Below, piece after piece: positions 1 through 6,107 of a stretch of 10,747 bases of DNA (position 1 is its first letter; each line of letters starts with the position of its first letter). The stretch covers positions 1 through 10,747 of the forward strand of contig JAGHRU010000214.1 in NCBI GenBank assembly GCA_018066225.1, given 5' to 3'. The translations under genes were made by a program, and so were the position numbers. This stretch comes from Candidatus Equimonas enterica. Lineage in GTDB: Bacteria > Bacteroidota > Bacteroidia > Bacteroidales > Bacteroidaceae. The notes beneath the pieces are model-generated. The model saw only the letters and a program-made list of their open reading frames with translations. It did no database searches and was not told the origin of the DNA.

Positions 1-302
1 GCATAGACACTGCCGCCGGGGCTATTGACGTAGATATTGATGTCCTTGCCCGGATCTACGCTGTCGAGATAGAGCAATTGGGCTTGGAGCACATTGGCGG
101 TGTCGTCGTTGATGGCTGTACCGAGGAAGATGATGCGGTCCATCATGAGGCGTGAGAACACGTCCATAACGGCCACGTTGAGTTGGCGCTCCTCTATGAT
201 GTTGGGGTTGAGGTAACTGTTCTGCGTGCTGATGACATCGGAGAGCGTCTGGGAGTTGAGCCCTAAATGCTTTGTGGCGTACTTCTGAAAATCTGTTGTC
301 AT
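1..302 (-). CDS. clpP: ATP-dependent Clp protease proteolytic subunit ClpP (partial, C-terminal part outside window)
   Basis: Only the first 100 codons are present; the gene runs off the left edge. ClpP is the tetradecameric serine protease that degrades unfolded or tagged proteins delivered by ClpX or ClpA/C ATPases in the cytoplasm. The translation starts MTTDFQKYATKHLGLNS and continues through VFSRLMMDRIIFLGTAINDD and a VNSPGGSVY segment near residues 92-100. These are the N-terminal handle and early core of the ClpP family, and the N-terminal extension resembles Bacteroidales ClpP. The catalytic Ser and His lie beyond the window and cannot be checked. The gene follows tig on the same strand with 93 bases between them. 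tig-clpP is a common order and both act on newly made or misfolded protein. No separate TAnnTTTG promoter is visible in the gap, so co-transcription from the tig promoter is likely. Identity is secure. Confidence 0.95.
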   Translation of the reverse strand, partial: MTTDFQKYATKHLGLNSQTLSDVISTQNSYLNPNIIEERQLNVAVMDVFSRLMMDRIIFLGTAINDDTANVLQAQLLYLDSVDPGKDINIYVNSPGGSVY

Positions 303-334
303 AAGTCGTGGAATGAGAAGTGTAATTTTAGTCA

Positions 335-374
335 AATAAGGACCTAAAGACGCTGTCGCCTTTAAGCCCTTATT
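335..374 (-). repeat. Hairpin in the tig-clpP gap (possible attenuator or partial terminator)
   Basis: A long imperfect inverted repeat separates tig from clpP. The outer arms AATAAGG (335-341) and CCTTATT (368-374) pair perfectly. The inner arms CTAAAG (344-349) and CTTTAAG (360-366) pair with one bulged base, leaving a loop of about ten bases. On the minus strand it is followed by TTGACTAAAATT rather than a clean T-run, so it is a weak intrinsic terminator at best. It could lower clpP expression relative to tig or protect or process the transcript. The structure is seen in the sequence; the function is inference. Confidence 0.5.
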
Positions 375-395
375 AGTGTGTTGTCTTTTTTACTG

Positions 396-1751
396 TTATT
401 TAGCTTCAAAGAGCTTGGCGAAATCGTCGAAAGAGATGCTCTTGTGATCCAGCTTTACCACATTCTTGAGGGCTGCGGTGAGTTTCTCGTCGATGGCACG
501 CTCCACGAGAGCATTGGTCTGGTTGCGGTCTTCCAACATCTTGGCGGCATACTGCTCCAGATATTCGTCGGGGATGTTGTTGATGCCGTACTGTGCAAAC
601 TGGTAGCGCGTAGCATTGCGGGCCTGCTGCTGCACATCCTCTTGGCTGACATTGATGTTGTTGGCTGCGACGAGTTGCTCCTTGATGAGATGCCATTTGA
701 GTTCGGCGAGGCTCTTCTGGAAGTCTTCGTCCTTGATTTCTTCCTTCTCCTTGCTCTGCTCTTGCATGAAACGCTTGAGGAGGTCTTCGGGGAATTGGAG
801 TTCGCCTACCTTGTCTTCGGTATATTTGCGCAGGTCGAGCAGGAACTTGTAGTCGGAGTCGGCTTGGCGCATCTTCTGCATCTGCTCCTTGATGCGTGAG
901 CGGAACTCTTCTTCGCTCTTGACATTGCCCTCGCCAAATACGCGATCGAAGAGTTCTTGATTGACTTCTGCTGCGACGAAGTGGCTGATTTCTTCTACCT
1001 GGAAGGTGAAATCGCCCTTGTGGTCGGCCACTTGGTCTTTTTCTATCTTGAGCAGAGCGGCTATTTCTGCGTCGCGACCTTCGTAGGCCTGACTGACGTT
1101 GAAGGTGATGACATCGCCCACCTTGGCCTTCTCAAATATCTTCTTCTGCGCATCGCTTACGAAGTATTGGGGCATCAGGCTGGCTTTGTCCACGAGTATG
1201 CCGCCCTCCATAGGCTTGGCTTCTGCGTCTTGCTCGGCGAGAGCACCGCGGAGGATGTCGCCGTCTTGATAGGTCTCAACGTTTTCGTGATGGCCAGACT
1301 GCTTGGCGTGCGACTTCACTTGGTCGTCGATTTCCTTCTTGCTGACTTTGATGTCGTAGTAGGGGAGGCTGTCTTTTGCCGTGAGCTCTGCCTTAAATGC
1401 AGGCGCAAGGGCAATGTCAAACTTGAAGGTGAAGTCGTCGCTCGTCTCGATGTCGAGTTGTGCTTGGTCCTTGCAGATCATAGGCTCGCCGAGGACTTCC
1501 AACTTCTGCTCCTTGATGTAGTCCACCAAAGTCTGCTGGAGGAGCTTATTGACCTCCTCTGCTTTTACTTGTGTGCCGTACATCTTCTTGACGAGGCTTA
1601 CGGGCACCTTGCCCGGACGGAAGCCAGGCATTTGTGCCTTTTTGGCATATTGATTGATGGATTGCTTTACTTGCTTCTCATAGTCGGCCGCTTGCATCTC
1701 AATGGTGATGACGGCAGCGACTTCGCTGGTCTTGTCTAACGTTACGTTCAT
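396..1751 (-). CDS. tig: Trigger factor, ribosome-associated chaperone and peptidyl-prolyl isomerase
   Basis: This 451-residue protein is the ribosome-bound chaperone that shields nascent chains at the exit tunnel and can catalyse prolyl isomerisation. The N-terminal ribosome-binding domain carries the family signature GFRPGKVP at residues 43-50, just before the VSLVKKMYG segment. The middle (about 150-260) corresponds to the FKBP-like domain, and the rest is the charged, helical C-terminal chaperone domain. The length fits the divergent Bacteroidetes trigger factors. The start MNVTLDKTSE at 1751 is chosen over an in-frame ATG 39 bases upstream because family members begin with a short strand at this point. 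A canonical promoter lies at 1883-1913, giving a leader of about 125 bases with no Shine-Dalgarno site and no obvious structure. The gene lies upstream of clpP and is divergent from pyrK. Family assignment is firm. Confidence 0.95.
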   Translation of the reverse strand: MNVTLDKTSEVAAVITIEMQAADYEKQVKQSINQYAKKAQMPGFRPGKVPVSLVKKMYGTQVKAEEVNKLLQQTLVDYIKEQKLEVLGEPMICKDQAQLDIETSDDFTFKFDIALAPAFKAELTAKDSLPYYDIKVSKKEIDDQVKSHAKQSGHHENVETYQDGDILRGALAEQDAEAKPMEGGILVDKASLMPQYFVSDAQKKIFEKAKVGDVITFNVSQAYEGRDAEIAALLKIEKDQVADHKGDFTFQVEEISHFVAAEVNQELFDRVFGEGNVKSEEEFRSRIKEQMQKMRQADSDYKFLLDLRKYTEDKVGELQFPEDLLKRFMQEQSKEKEEIKDEDFQKSLAELKWHLIKEQLVAANNINVSQEDVQQQARNATRYQFAQYGINNIPDEYLEQYAAKMLEDRNQTNALVERAIDEKLTAALKNVVKLDHKSISFDDFAKLFEAK

Positions 1752-1882
1752 TGGGTATAATATTTTTTGTTTGTTGCTAATGTGAGGCAATAGTGTGTCG
1801 CCTGGACTATATTGCGTTGGGGCGCGACATAGGCACTCTCTGCAAATGTTGTGCCAAGCGGTGCTTTACGCCAAAGCGACCG

Positions 1883-1913
1883 CAAAGTTACAATTTTGCA
1901 CCGACACAGCCAA
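1883..1913 (-). promoter_or_regulatory. Bacteroidetes-type promoter for tig(-clpP)
   Basis: On the minus strand a -33 TTG (1911-1913) within CTTGGCTGTGTCGG is followed by exactly 20 bases and the -7 element TAACTTTG (1883-1890). This matches the primary sigma factor consensus of Bacteroidetes (TTG, about 19-21 bases, TAnnTTTG). It implies transcription starting near 1876 toward tig. The bases after TTG resemble those of the promoters at 5585-5615 and 8189-8219. Confidence 0.8.
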
Positions 1914-1972
1914 GTAAAGCGCCGATTTTTTTGCTTTTCGCCGTTTCATGCGCAACTATCGTGTTAGGCTGG

Positions 1973-2003
1973 GTGCGCTATTCGCGATTTCTTGCTAACT
2001 TTG
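1973..2003 (+). promoter_or_regulatory. Probable promoter for pyrK-pyrD (good -7, weak -33)
   Basis: The plus strand has a perfect -7 box TAACTTTG at 1996-2003, about 30 bases before the pyrK ATG. At the usual 20-base spacing the -33 position reads GTG (1973-1975) instead of TTG, so the upstream element is weak and an activator or low basal expression is possible. The short leader is AT-rich and lacks a Shine-Dalgarno site, as is normal in this phylum. No attenuator or riboswitch was seen between the promoter and pyrK. Confidence 0.6.
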
Positions 2004-2032
2004 TAGCGTATTGCAAGTCTATAATTTGTATT

Positions 2033-2812
2033 ATGAAGAAATACGTTTCCCGTCTGCCCATTGTGGGCAAAACTTTTCTGCGTGCCGATTACGTCGTGCT
2101 GGCCTTGCACGTTGAGGCGAATCTCTTGCGTGAGATACGTCCCGGCCAGTTCGTGCAACTCAAGGCGGAGCATACCTCGTCGGTATTCTTGCGACGCCCT
2201 ATTTCCATTCATTTCGTGGATGTGGAGCGAGAGCAGATGTGGCTCTTGATACACATCATAGGTGAAGGCACTGAGGCGCTGGCACAGTGTGAAGTCGGCC
2301 AGACGCTGGACTGCTTGTTCCCGCTTGGCAATGGCTTCACCATGCCTGCGCAGGCTGGGCGTCAGATGCTGCTCATCGGTGGTGGCGTCGGCCTCGCACC
2401 GATGCTGGGCTATGGTGCTGCGCTTGCGGCGCAAGGCCACACAGTAACCTTCCTTTTGGGAGGCCGTCGCGATGTAGATATCTTGCAGTACGATGAGTTT
2501 TGCAAGTACGGGGAGGTCTGCATCACTACCGAATATGGGTCTATGGGCGAACGAGGTTTCGTCACGCAGCACACGGTACTCGCTCAGCGGCGTTTCGACC
2601 ATATCGCGGCTTGCGGTCCCAAGCCGATGATGGTGGCAGTGGCGCGCTATGCTGCTGCTCATGACATCGACTGCGAGGTCTCGCTCGAAAACATGATGGC
2701 TTGCGGCCTCGGCGCCTGTCTCTGCTGCGTGGAGCACACAGTCAAAGGCAATGTCTGCGTCTGTACCGAAGGGCCTGTCTTCAATATTAAGCAACTTAAT
2801 TGGCAACTCTAA
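2033..2812 (+). CDS. pyrK: Dihydroorotate dehydrogenase B, electron-transfer subunit PyrK
   Basis: This 259-residue iron-sulfur flavoprotein passes electrons from the PyrD FMN to NAD+ in class 1B dihydroorotate dehydrogenase, the fourth step of pyrimidine synthesis. The N-terminal FAD-binding barrel contains RPGQFVQLK (residues 36-44) and FLRRPISIH (52-60). The NAD-binding part begins with IGGGVGLAPML (115-125). The C-terminal 2Fe-2S cluster is shown by MACGLGACLCCV...VCVCTEGPVF, with C224, C229, C232 and C244 as likely ligands. The start at 2033 is chosen because MKKYVSR begins the conserved barrel and lies just after the -7 box. The same frame is open back to 1793, but that part matches nothing in the family and would precede the promoter. 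pyrD follows after 14 bases, so the two subunits are surely co-transcribed. Confidence 0.95.
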   Translation: MKKYVSRLPIVGKTFLRADYVVLALHVEANLLREIRPGQFVQLKAEHTSSVFLRRPISIHFVDVEREQMWLLIHIIGEGTEALAQCEVGQTLDCLFPLGNGFTMPAQAGRQMLLIGGGVGLAPMLGYGAALAAQGHTVTFLLGGRRDVDILQYDEFCKYGEVCITTEYGSMGERGFVTQHTVLAQRRFDHIAACGPKPMMVAVARYAAAHDIDCEVSLENMMACGLGACLCCVEHTVKGNVCVCTEGPVFNIKQLNWQL

Positions 2813-2826
2813 TCTTTCTCTGAACT

Positions 2827-3738
2827 ATGGCTCAACTTGCTGTAAATATAGGAGCACTCAGTCTGAAAAATCCCGTGATGACAGCCAGCGGCACTTTCGG
2901 CTACGGTTATGAATTTGCGGACTTCGTAGATCTCAATCGCTTAGGCGGTTTCATCGTCAAGGGCACTACGCTCCGACCGCGTGAAGGTAATGATTATCCC
3001 CGCATGGCAGAGACGACGGGAGGTATGCTCAACTGTGTCGGGCTGCAAAACAAAGGGGTGGATTATTTCTGCAGGCACATCTATCCACGTTTGGTCGATT
3101 ACGACACTAACGTGCTGGTCAATGTCAGCGGCAGTTCGCCCGAAGATTATGCGGCATGCGCCGAGCGTATCGCCGCCTTGGAGCATATTCCTGCTATCGA
3201 GCTCAACATTTCTTGCCCCAATGTGCGTGATGGCGGTATGGCCTTTGGCGTGACTACCGAAGGGGCTGCTTCGGTGGTGAAAGCGGTGCGCAAGGCTTAT
3301 CATAAAACGCTGATAGTGAAACTTTCACCCAATGTGACCTCTATTACCGATATAGCACGTGCCGTAGAGGCCGAGGGTGCCGATGCCGTCTCGCTTATCA
3401 ATACGCTGATGGGCATGAGTGTTGATATAGAGCGTCGGCAGAGTCGCTTGTCGATTGGCACGGGTGGTCTCTCTGGCCCTTGTGTAAATCCTGTGGCTTT
3501 GCGTATGGTGTGGCAGGTTGCCAAAGCCGTTCATATCCCCATAGTAGGTCTCGGCGGCATTTGTACGGCCGAGGACGCCATCGAATTTCTCATGTGTGGT
3601 GCGACAGCCGTTGAGATAGGCACGGCCAATTTCCTTGATCCTGCGGTCACGATGAAAGTGATAGACGGCATCAATGCGTGGTGTGACGCTCATGGTGTGG
3701 AGGACATCCACGACATCATAGGAGCGTTGCACGATTAG
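2827..3738 (+). CDS. pyrD: Dihydroorotate dehydrogenase B, catalytic (FMN) subunit PyrD
   Basis: This 303-residue cytoplasmic flavoprotein oxidises dihydroorotate to orotate and hands electrons to PyrK. The TIM barrel begins with NPVMTASGTFGYGYEF (15-30), continues with VKGTT carrying the conserved lysine K45, and has NCVGLQNKG near 69-77. The motif ELNISCPNV places the class 1 catalytic-base cysteine at C130; class 2 enzymes have serine here. Phosphate-binding glycine loops follow at VGLGGI and near the C-terminus (GATAVEIGTANF). The cysteine and the adjacent pyrK indicate the NAD-dependent class 1B form. Length is normal for the family. The ATG lies 14 bases after pyrK, and a hairpin terminator begins 20 bases after the stop, so the transcript is probably bicistronic. 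Confidence 0.96.
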   Translation: MAQLAVNIGALSLKNPVMTASGTFGYGYEFADFVDLNRLGGFIVKGTTLRPREGNDYPRMAETTGGMLNCVGLQNKGVDYFCRHIYPRLVDYDTNVLVNVSGSSPEDYAACAERIAALEHIPAIELNISCPNVRDGGMAFGVTTEGAASVVKAVRKAYHKTLIVKLSPNVTSITDIARAVEAEGADAVSLINTLMGMSVDIERRQSRLSIGTGGLSGPCVNPVALRMVWQVAKAVHIPIVGLGGICTAEDAIEFLMCGATAVEIGTANFLDPAVTMKVIDGINAWCDAHGVEDIHDIIGALHD

Positions 3739-3758
3739 AGCCCGCCGTCAATTCCATA

Positions 3759-3813
3759 AGCCTCCACTTCGAAACCTATCTTTTGTTGGGCTTCGGGGTG
3801 GAGGCTTTGTCTT
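3759..3813 (+). terminator. Probable intrinsic terminator of pyrK-pyrD
   Basis: The perfect 9-base arms AGCCTCCAC (3759-3767) and GTGGAGGCT (3798-3806) are extended inward by CGAA (3770-3773) and TTCG (3792-3795) across a two-base mismatch. The tail on the plus strand is TTTGTCTT, a modest T-rich run. It lies 20 bases after the pyrD stop. The stem is symmetrical, so it might also stop transcripts arriving from the minus-strand operon at 4013-5511, although the tail on that side is poorer. Confidence 0.65.
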
Positions 3814-4012
3814 GGGGATTCATCGTGCGCGACTATTTTCATACCAGAGAAAACGAGAGTCAAGTAAGAACATATCTACCTCGACCCTCGTATCTCAGTC
3901 AAAGATATAGACCGCCTTTTCCTTTCTGGCCGCGCCTGTGTTTTCTTCCAAGTAGCTACGGACGTTTACACCGACCTTCGCTACAATCAAGAAGAGTGGG
4001 AATGATTACATT
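3807..4012. other. Intergenic stretch with an orphan coding-like fragment
   Basis: No complete gene is visible between the pyrD terminator and the stop of the GIY-YIG-like gene. On the plus strand, 3868-4005 is an open stretch of 45 codons. It begins EHIYLDPRIS, contains KDIDRLFLSGRA, and ends TDVYTDLRYNQEEWE before TGA. Its amino-acid make-up and codon choice look like real protein, but it has no ATG, GTG or TTG start and is preceded in frame by TAA (3865-3867). It may be the relic of a gene broken when the neighbouring accessory block arrived, or chance. A longer frame in another register (3783-4091) does not look like protein. I do not recognise the family. Confidence 0.25.
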
Positions 4013-4840
4013 CTACTTAGATAACAGAAAAAACATGTATCCAAGTATAAAAGAAACTACAGCAATAATTGCAGTCTTTAGGACTGGATGAATCTTTTTT
4101 TTTGATGAAGTTACACCATCTTGAATAATCGAAGTTCCTTTTCCTTCTCTATTCCTGAGAGCAGATAGCTCTTCTCGGAAATCACTGTTTATAGCATTGT
4201 GGTTTTTACTAAGATTCAAAGGAGGATTATACATTTCAATATATTCCGTTTCCTTTGATTCTGAATTACGATTCTCTTTATAAAGTAACAACAGATTATC
4301 TATCATCCAATTAGTCAACCTCTGTTCATCATCTAAAGCCAATGTTATCTTCCCATCTTGTCCTTTAATCAATTCAAGTCCCAAGATAGCTCCTAGAGAC
4401 TTACGCAAAGTTGAGCGCCTTGCCTTACCCATAAAATGTGTTTTATAATCTCTTTGCGCTAAATTTACACTTATACCTGTGTAAATTAAAGAATAGCATT
4501 TCTTTTTGAAACTAACAGTTGGAACTAAAGGTAGATTCCTCAAATCCTTTCTTAATGGAAGTGTACTCTCTTCACGGAGTATTATAAAATAATCACCTTC
4601 AGAAGTGGGTAGTATTCCTCCTTCTTTTGGGTCAAAAAGATTATATCCTCGTGGTATTTTTAATACATTATTTTCAGCCAAAGGTTTTTCCGTTTCCATA
4701 CTTTGTGCATAATAATACAAGTCATCGGGCGTAGCAAGTGGATTCATGTCAAGCAAATTATATGCTAATGATAAATCCAAAACAATCCCATAGTTGTTAG
4801 CTACTCCCTCCACCAGATATTCAGGCGTATTTCCAACCAT
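4013..4840 (-). CDS. Hypothetical protein with GIY-YIG-like domain and C-terminal membrane anchor
   Basis: The protein has 275 residues. An N-terminal part (1-75) is unrecognised. A GIY-YIG-like domain follows: GDYFIILRE (82-90) stands in for the first strand, SLIYTGIS (117-124) holds a YTG version of YIG, and NLAQRDYKTHF (126-136) supplies R130 and H135. Next come STLRKSLGAILG (143-154), LTNWMIDNL (175-183) and EYIEMYNPPLNL (199-210), the last holding candidate catalytic Glu (E199 or E202) and N205. This order resembles uncharacterised GIY-YIG proteins with NPPLN near the end (family recalled, not searched). After a basic linker (SSKKKIHP) a hydrophobic helix (about 254-273) ends the protein, suggesting a tail anchor. 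The start at 4840 is chosen because its ATG overlaps the upstream stop as TAATG; an ATG at 4864 would overlap that gene by 25 bases. Base composition is much more AT-rich than the flanks, suggesting transfer. Substrate and role are unknown. Confidence 0.7.
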   Translation of the reverse strand: MVGNTPEYLVEGVANNYGIVLDLSLAYNLLDMNPLATPDDLYYYAQSMETEKPLAENNVLKIPRGYNLFDPKEGGILPTSEGDYFIILREESTLPLRKDLRNLPLVPTVSFKKKCYSLIYTGISVNLAQRDYKTHFMGKARRSTLRKSLGAILGLELIKGQDGKITLALDDEQRLTNWMIDNLLLLYKENRNSESKETEYIEMYNPPLNLSKNHNAINSDFREELSALRNREGKGTSIIQDGVTSSKKKIHPVLKTAIIAVVSFILGYMFFLLSK

Positions 4841-5511
4841 TATATGACTATTATTTGTGAACAATGGTCACTCATATTCCTGTCCCAACCGCCTATCATA
4901 TAGGCAAAGAGGGGAATATTCGTGAATGTGAAATCAATGAAGAAAGGCATATCATCCTTAAACTGATGATGATATGTGCATCCGCTTTCTTTCCCAAATT
5001 CTTCATGGGTGCGTTCGTGGTACTCACTGTGCAAACCAAGTTCTCGCATGTATTCAATGCACTGCTCGAAGGTGCCTGTCTGCTTGCTTATGCCTCCCTG
5101 TCCGATGTAGCAGTTGAAGTCACCTGTTATCATCGTTGGCATCTCTTTGATATGTTCAGAGTAAGCCTTCAGACACTCCAGTAGGATTTGTGGGTAAGTC
5201 TTCTTTATTCCTTGTACTATCGTAGGCCATGCCGCAAGCAGCAGCCATTCGTCATCGACGATTAGAGGAATGATGTACTTATGCTCTTCGTCTGCCCATG
5301 GCGCAACCACGCATTTTACCGCACTCTTCCAGATAACTCCCAATCCTTTGAAATCATATTGTCCTACCCATATCATTTTGTAGCCCTCGGGTAGGCAGAC
5401 TTGATCAGGACACGCACATTCTGGCAAGACCATAATGTCCGCACCTCTTTGCAGGATGGAGTCTATCTTCTCCTGATTGCAGCGGTGTATGTTATACGCT
5501 AAAATCTTCAT
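4840..5511 (-). CDS. Endonuclease/exonuclease/phosphatase (EEP) superfamily protein
   Basis: The protein has 223 residues and no signal peptide or membrane segment, so it is probably cytoplasmic. The EEP superfamily comprises metal-dependent phosphodiesterases that cut DNA, RNA or phosphoester metabolites. All core motifs are visible in order: AYNI with N7, LPEC with metal ligand E31, TGDFN with D131 and N133, FIDFTF with D193, and SDHC with D215 and H216. The active site therefore looks intact. The compact size and lack of extra domains do not distinguish DNase, RNase or phosphatase activity, so no gene name is given. It is the first gene of a two-gene operon. Its TAA overlaps the next ATG by one base (TAATG), which suggests translational coupling and a shared function with the GIY-YIG-like membrane protein. 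A promoter lies at 5585-5615, with dyads between it and the start codon. Confidence 0.85.
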   Translation of the reverse strand: MKILAYNIHRCNQEKIDSILQRGADIMVLPECACPDQVCLPEGYKMIWVGQYDFKGLGVIWKSAVKCVVAPWADEEHKYIIPLIVDDEWLLLAAWPTIVQGIKKTYPQILLECLKAYSEHIKEMPTMITGDFNCYIGQGGISKQTGTFEQCIEYMRELGLHSEYHERTHEEFGKESGCTYHHQFKDDMPFFIDFTFTNIPLFAYMIGGWDRNMSDHCSQIIVI

Positions 5512-5551
5512 GTCCTTATGCTTCGTCTCAAAAGATTAAGCCGAGTAGTGT

Positions 5552-5587
5552 CTTGGACAAGGCGACAAAGTGTCGCTTGCGACGCAA
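5552..5587. promoter_or_regulatory. Cluster of three dyads at the start of the EEP operon
   Basis: Three abutting inverted repeats occupy the region from the -7 box into the leader: CTTGgaCAAG (5552-5561), GCGACAaagTGTCGC (5562-5576) and TTGCGaCGCAA (5577-5587). The last overlaps the -7 element, and the middle one would form the first hairpin of the mRNA. They could be operators for a repressor or an RNA structure protecting the 5' end. No regulator gene is visible nearby. The dyads are seen directly; regulation is inferred. Confidence 0.45.
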
Positions 5588-5615
5588 AGTTACGCAGTTC
5601 TAACGACACGGCCAA
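5585..5615 (-). promoter_or_regulatory. Bacteroidetes-type promoter for the EEP operon
   Basis: On the minus strand, TTG (5613-5615) in CTTGGCCGTGTCGT, exactly 20 bases, then TAACTTTG (5585-5592). This predicts a start near 5578 and a leader of about 65 bases to the ATG at 5511. Its extended -33 box is nearly identical to that of tig and rpsF, so the accessory operon uses the host's ordinary promoter form. Confidence 0.8.
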
Positions 5616-5693
5616 GCAAAATGGCGGGAAATGTAGCGAACAGGCTGTTGGGCGTTGTGGCTAATCTTTGAGGATTTGCAGAGAATACAAACG

Positions 5694-5732
5694 TAAAAAG
5701 AGGGTGCGCCAAATGGGAATGGCACACCCTCT
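5694..5732 (-). terminator. Intrinsic terminator after rpmE
   Basis: On the minus strand AGAGGGTG (5725-5732) pairs with CACCCTCT (5699-5706). The stem continues with GCCA and TGGC across a single mismatch, around a short loop. It is followed by a run of five T before ACG. It lies about 55 bases after the rpmE stop and is the best terminator in the window, marking the end of the rpsF-to-rpmE transcript. Confidence 0.85.
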
Positions 5733-5787
5733 TGATGGTATTACTGCTATATCCTTATGTTGTCATAAGGAGGGCATCGTTAGCATA

Positions 5788-6042
5788 TTACTGCTTCTTG
5801 CTGCGAGCGTAGCGGCTCATGAACTTATCTACGCGGCCTGCGGTATCAACAAGCTTGCTCTTACCAGTATAGAAGGGGTGAGAGGTGCTGGAGATTTCGA
5901 GTTTTACCACGGGATAGGTCTCGCCTTCAAACTCAACGGTGTCGTTGGTCTTGCAGGTAGAGCGGGAAAGGAACATATCGCCATTACTCATGTCCTTGAA
6001 GACAACGGGACGGTAGTTCTCGGGGTGAATGCCTTTTTTCAT
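5788..6042 (-). CDS. rpmE2: 50S ribosomal protein bL31, type B
   Basis: This 84-residue protein of the large ribosomal subunit begins MKKGIHPENYRPVVFKD and contains SRSTCKTNDTVEFEGETYPVVKLEISSTSHPFYTGK, the typical L31 core. The zinc-binding CxxC pairs of type A L31 are missing, since only one cysteine (C30) is present. This makes it the zinc-independent type B form, which is usual as the main L31 in Bacteroidetes. It ends in a basic tail (RYARSKKQ). It follows truA by 65 bases without a recognisable TAnnTTTG promoter, so it is probably transcribed from upstream, and a strong terminator follows. Identity is firm; the symbol is sometimes given as rpmE. Confidence 0.95.
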   Translation of the reverse strand: MKKGIHPENYRPVVFKDMSNGDMFLSRSTCKTNDTVEFEGETYPVVKLEISSTSHPFYTGKSKLVDTAGRVDKFMSRYARSKKQ

Positions 6043-6107
6043 GGTTGTGCTTTGTGTATTTTCCTTGGCTGGTCCGAGGTGGATTGTACAAGGAGGTTGA
6101 TGAGTGA

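Noticed and set aside
957..1739. Long open frame of 260 codons on the plus strand opposite tig
   Set aside because: The translation is rich in Leu, Val, Asp and Gly without family motifs. It lies wholly antisense to a clear trigger factor gene, so it reflects that gene's codon bias.
2022..2028. TAATTTG near the pyrK start, considered as a second -7 box
   Set aside because: It has one base too few between TA and TTTG to match TAnnTTTG, and transcription from it would leave almost no leader.
1793..2032. In-frame extension upstream of pyrK (80 codons)
   Set aside because: It would begin upstream of the pyrK promoter and cross the tig promoter. The peptide does not resemble the start of any PyrK.
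1964..2806. 280-codon open frame on the minus strand opposite pyrK
   Set aside because: Antisense to a gene with clear FAD, NAD and 2Fe-2S motifs. The peptide has no recognisable domain and no promoter.
3783..4091. 102-codon plus-strand frame overlapping the end of the GIY-YIG-like gene
   Set aside because: It starts inside the pyrD terminator stem, is rich in Pro, Arg and Tyr without motifs, and overlaps the 3' end of a better-supported gene. A different register (3868-4005) looks more protein-like.
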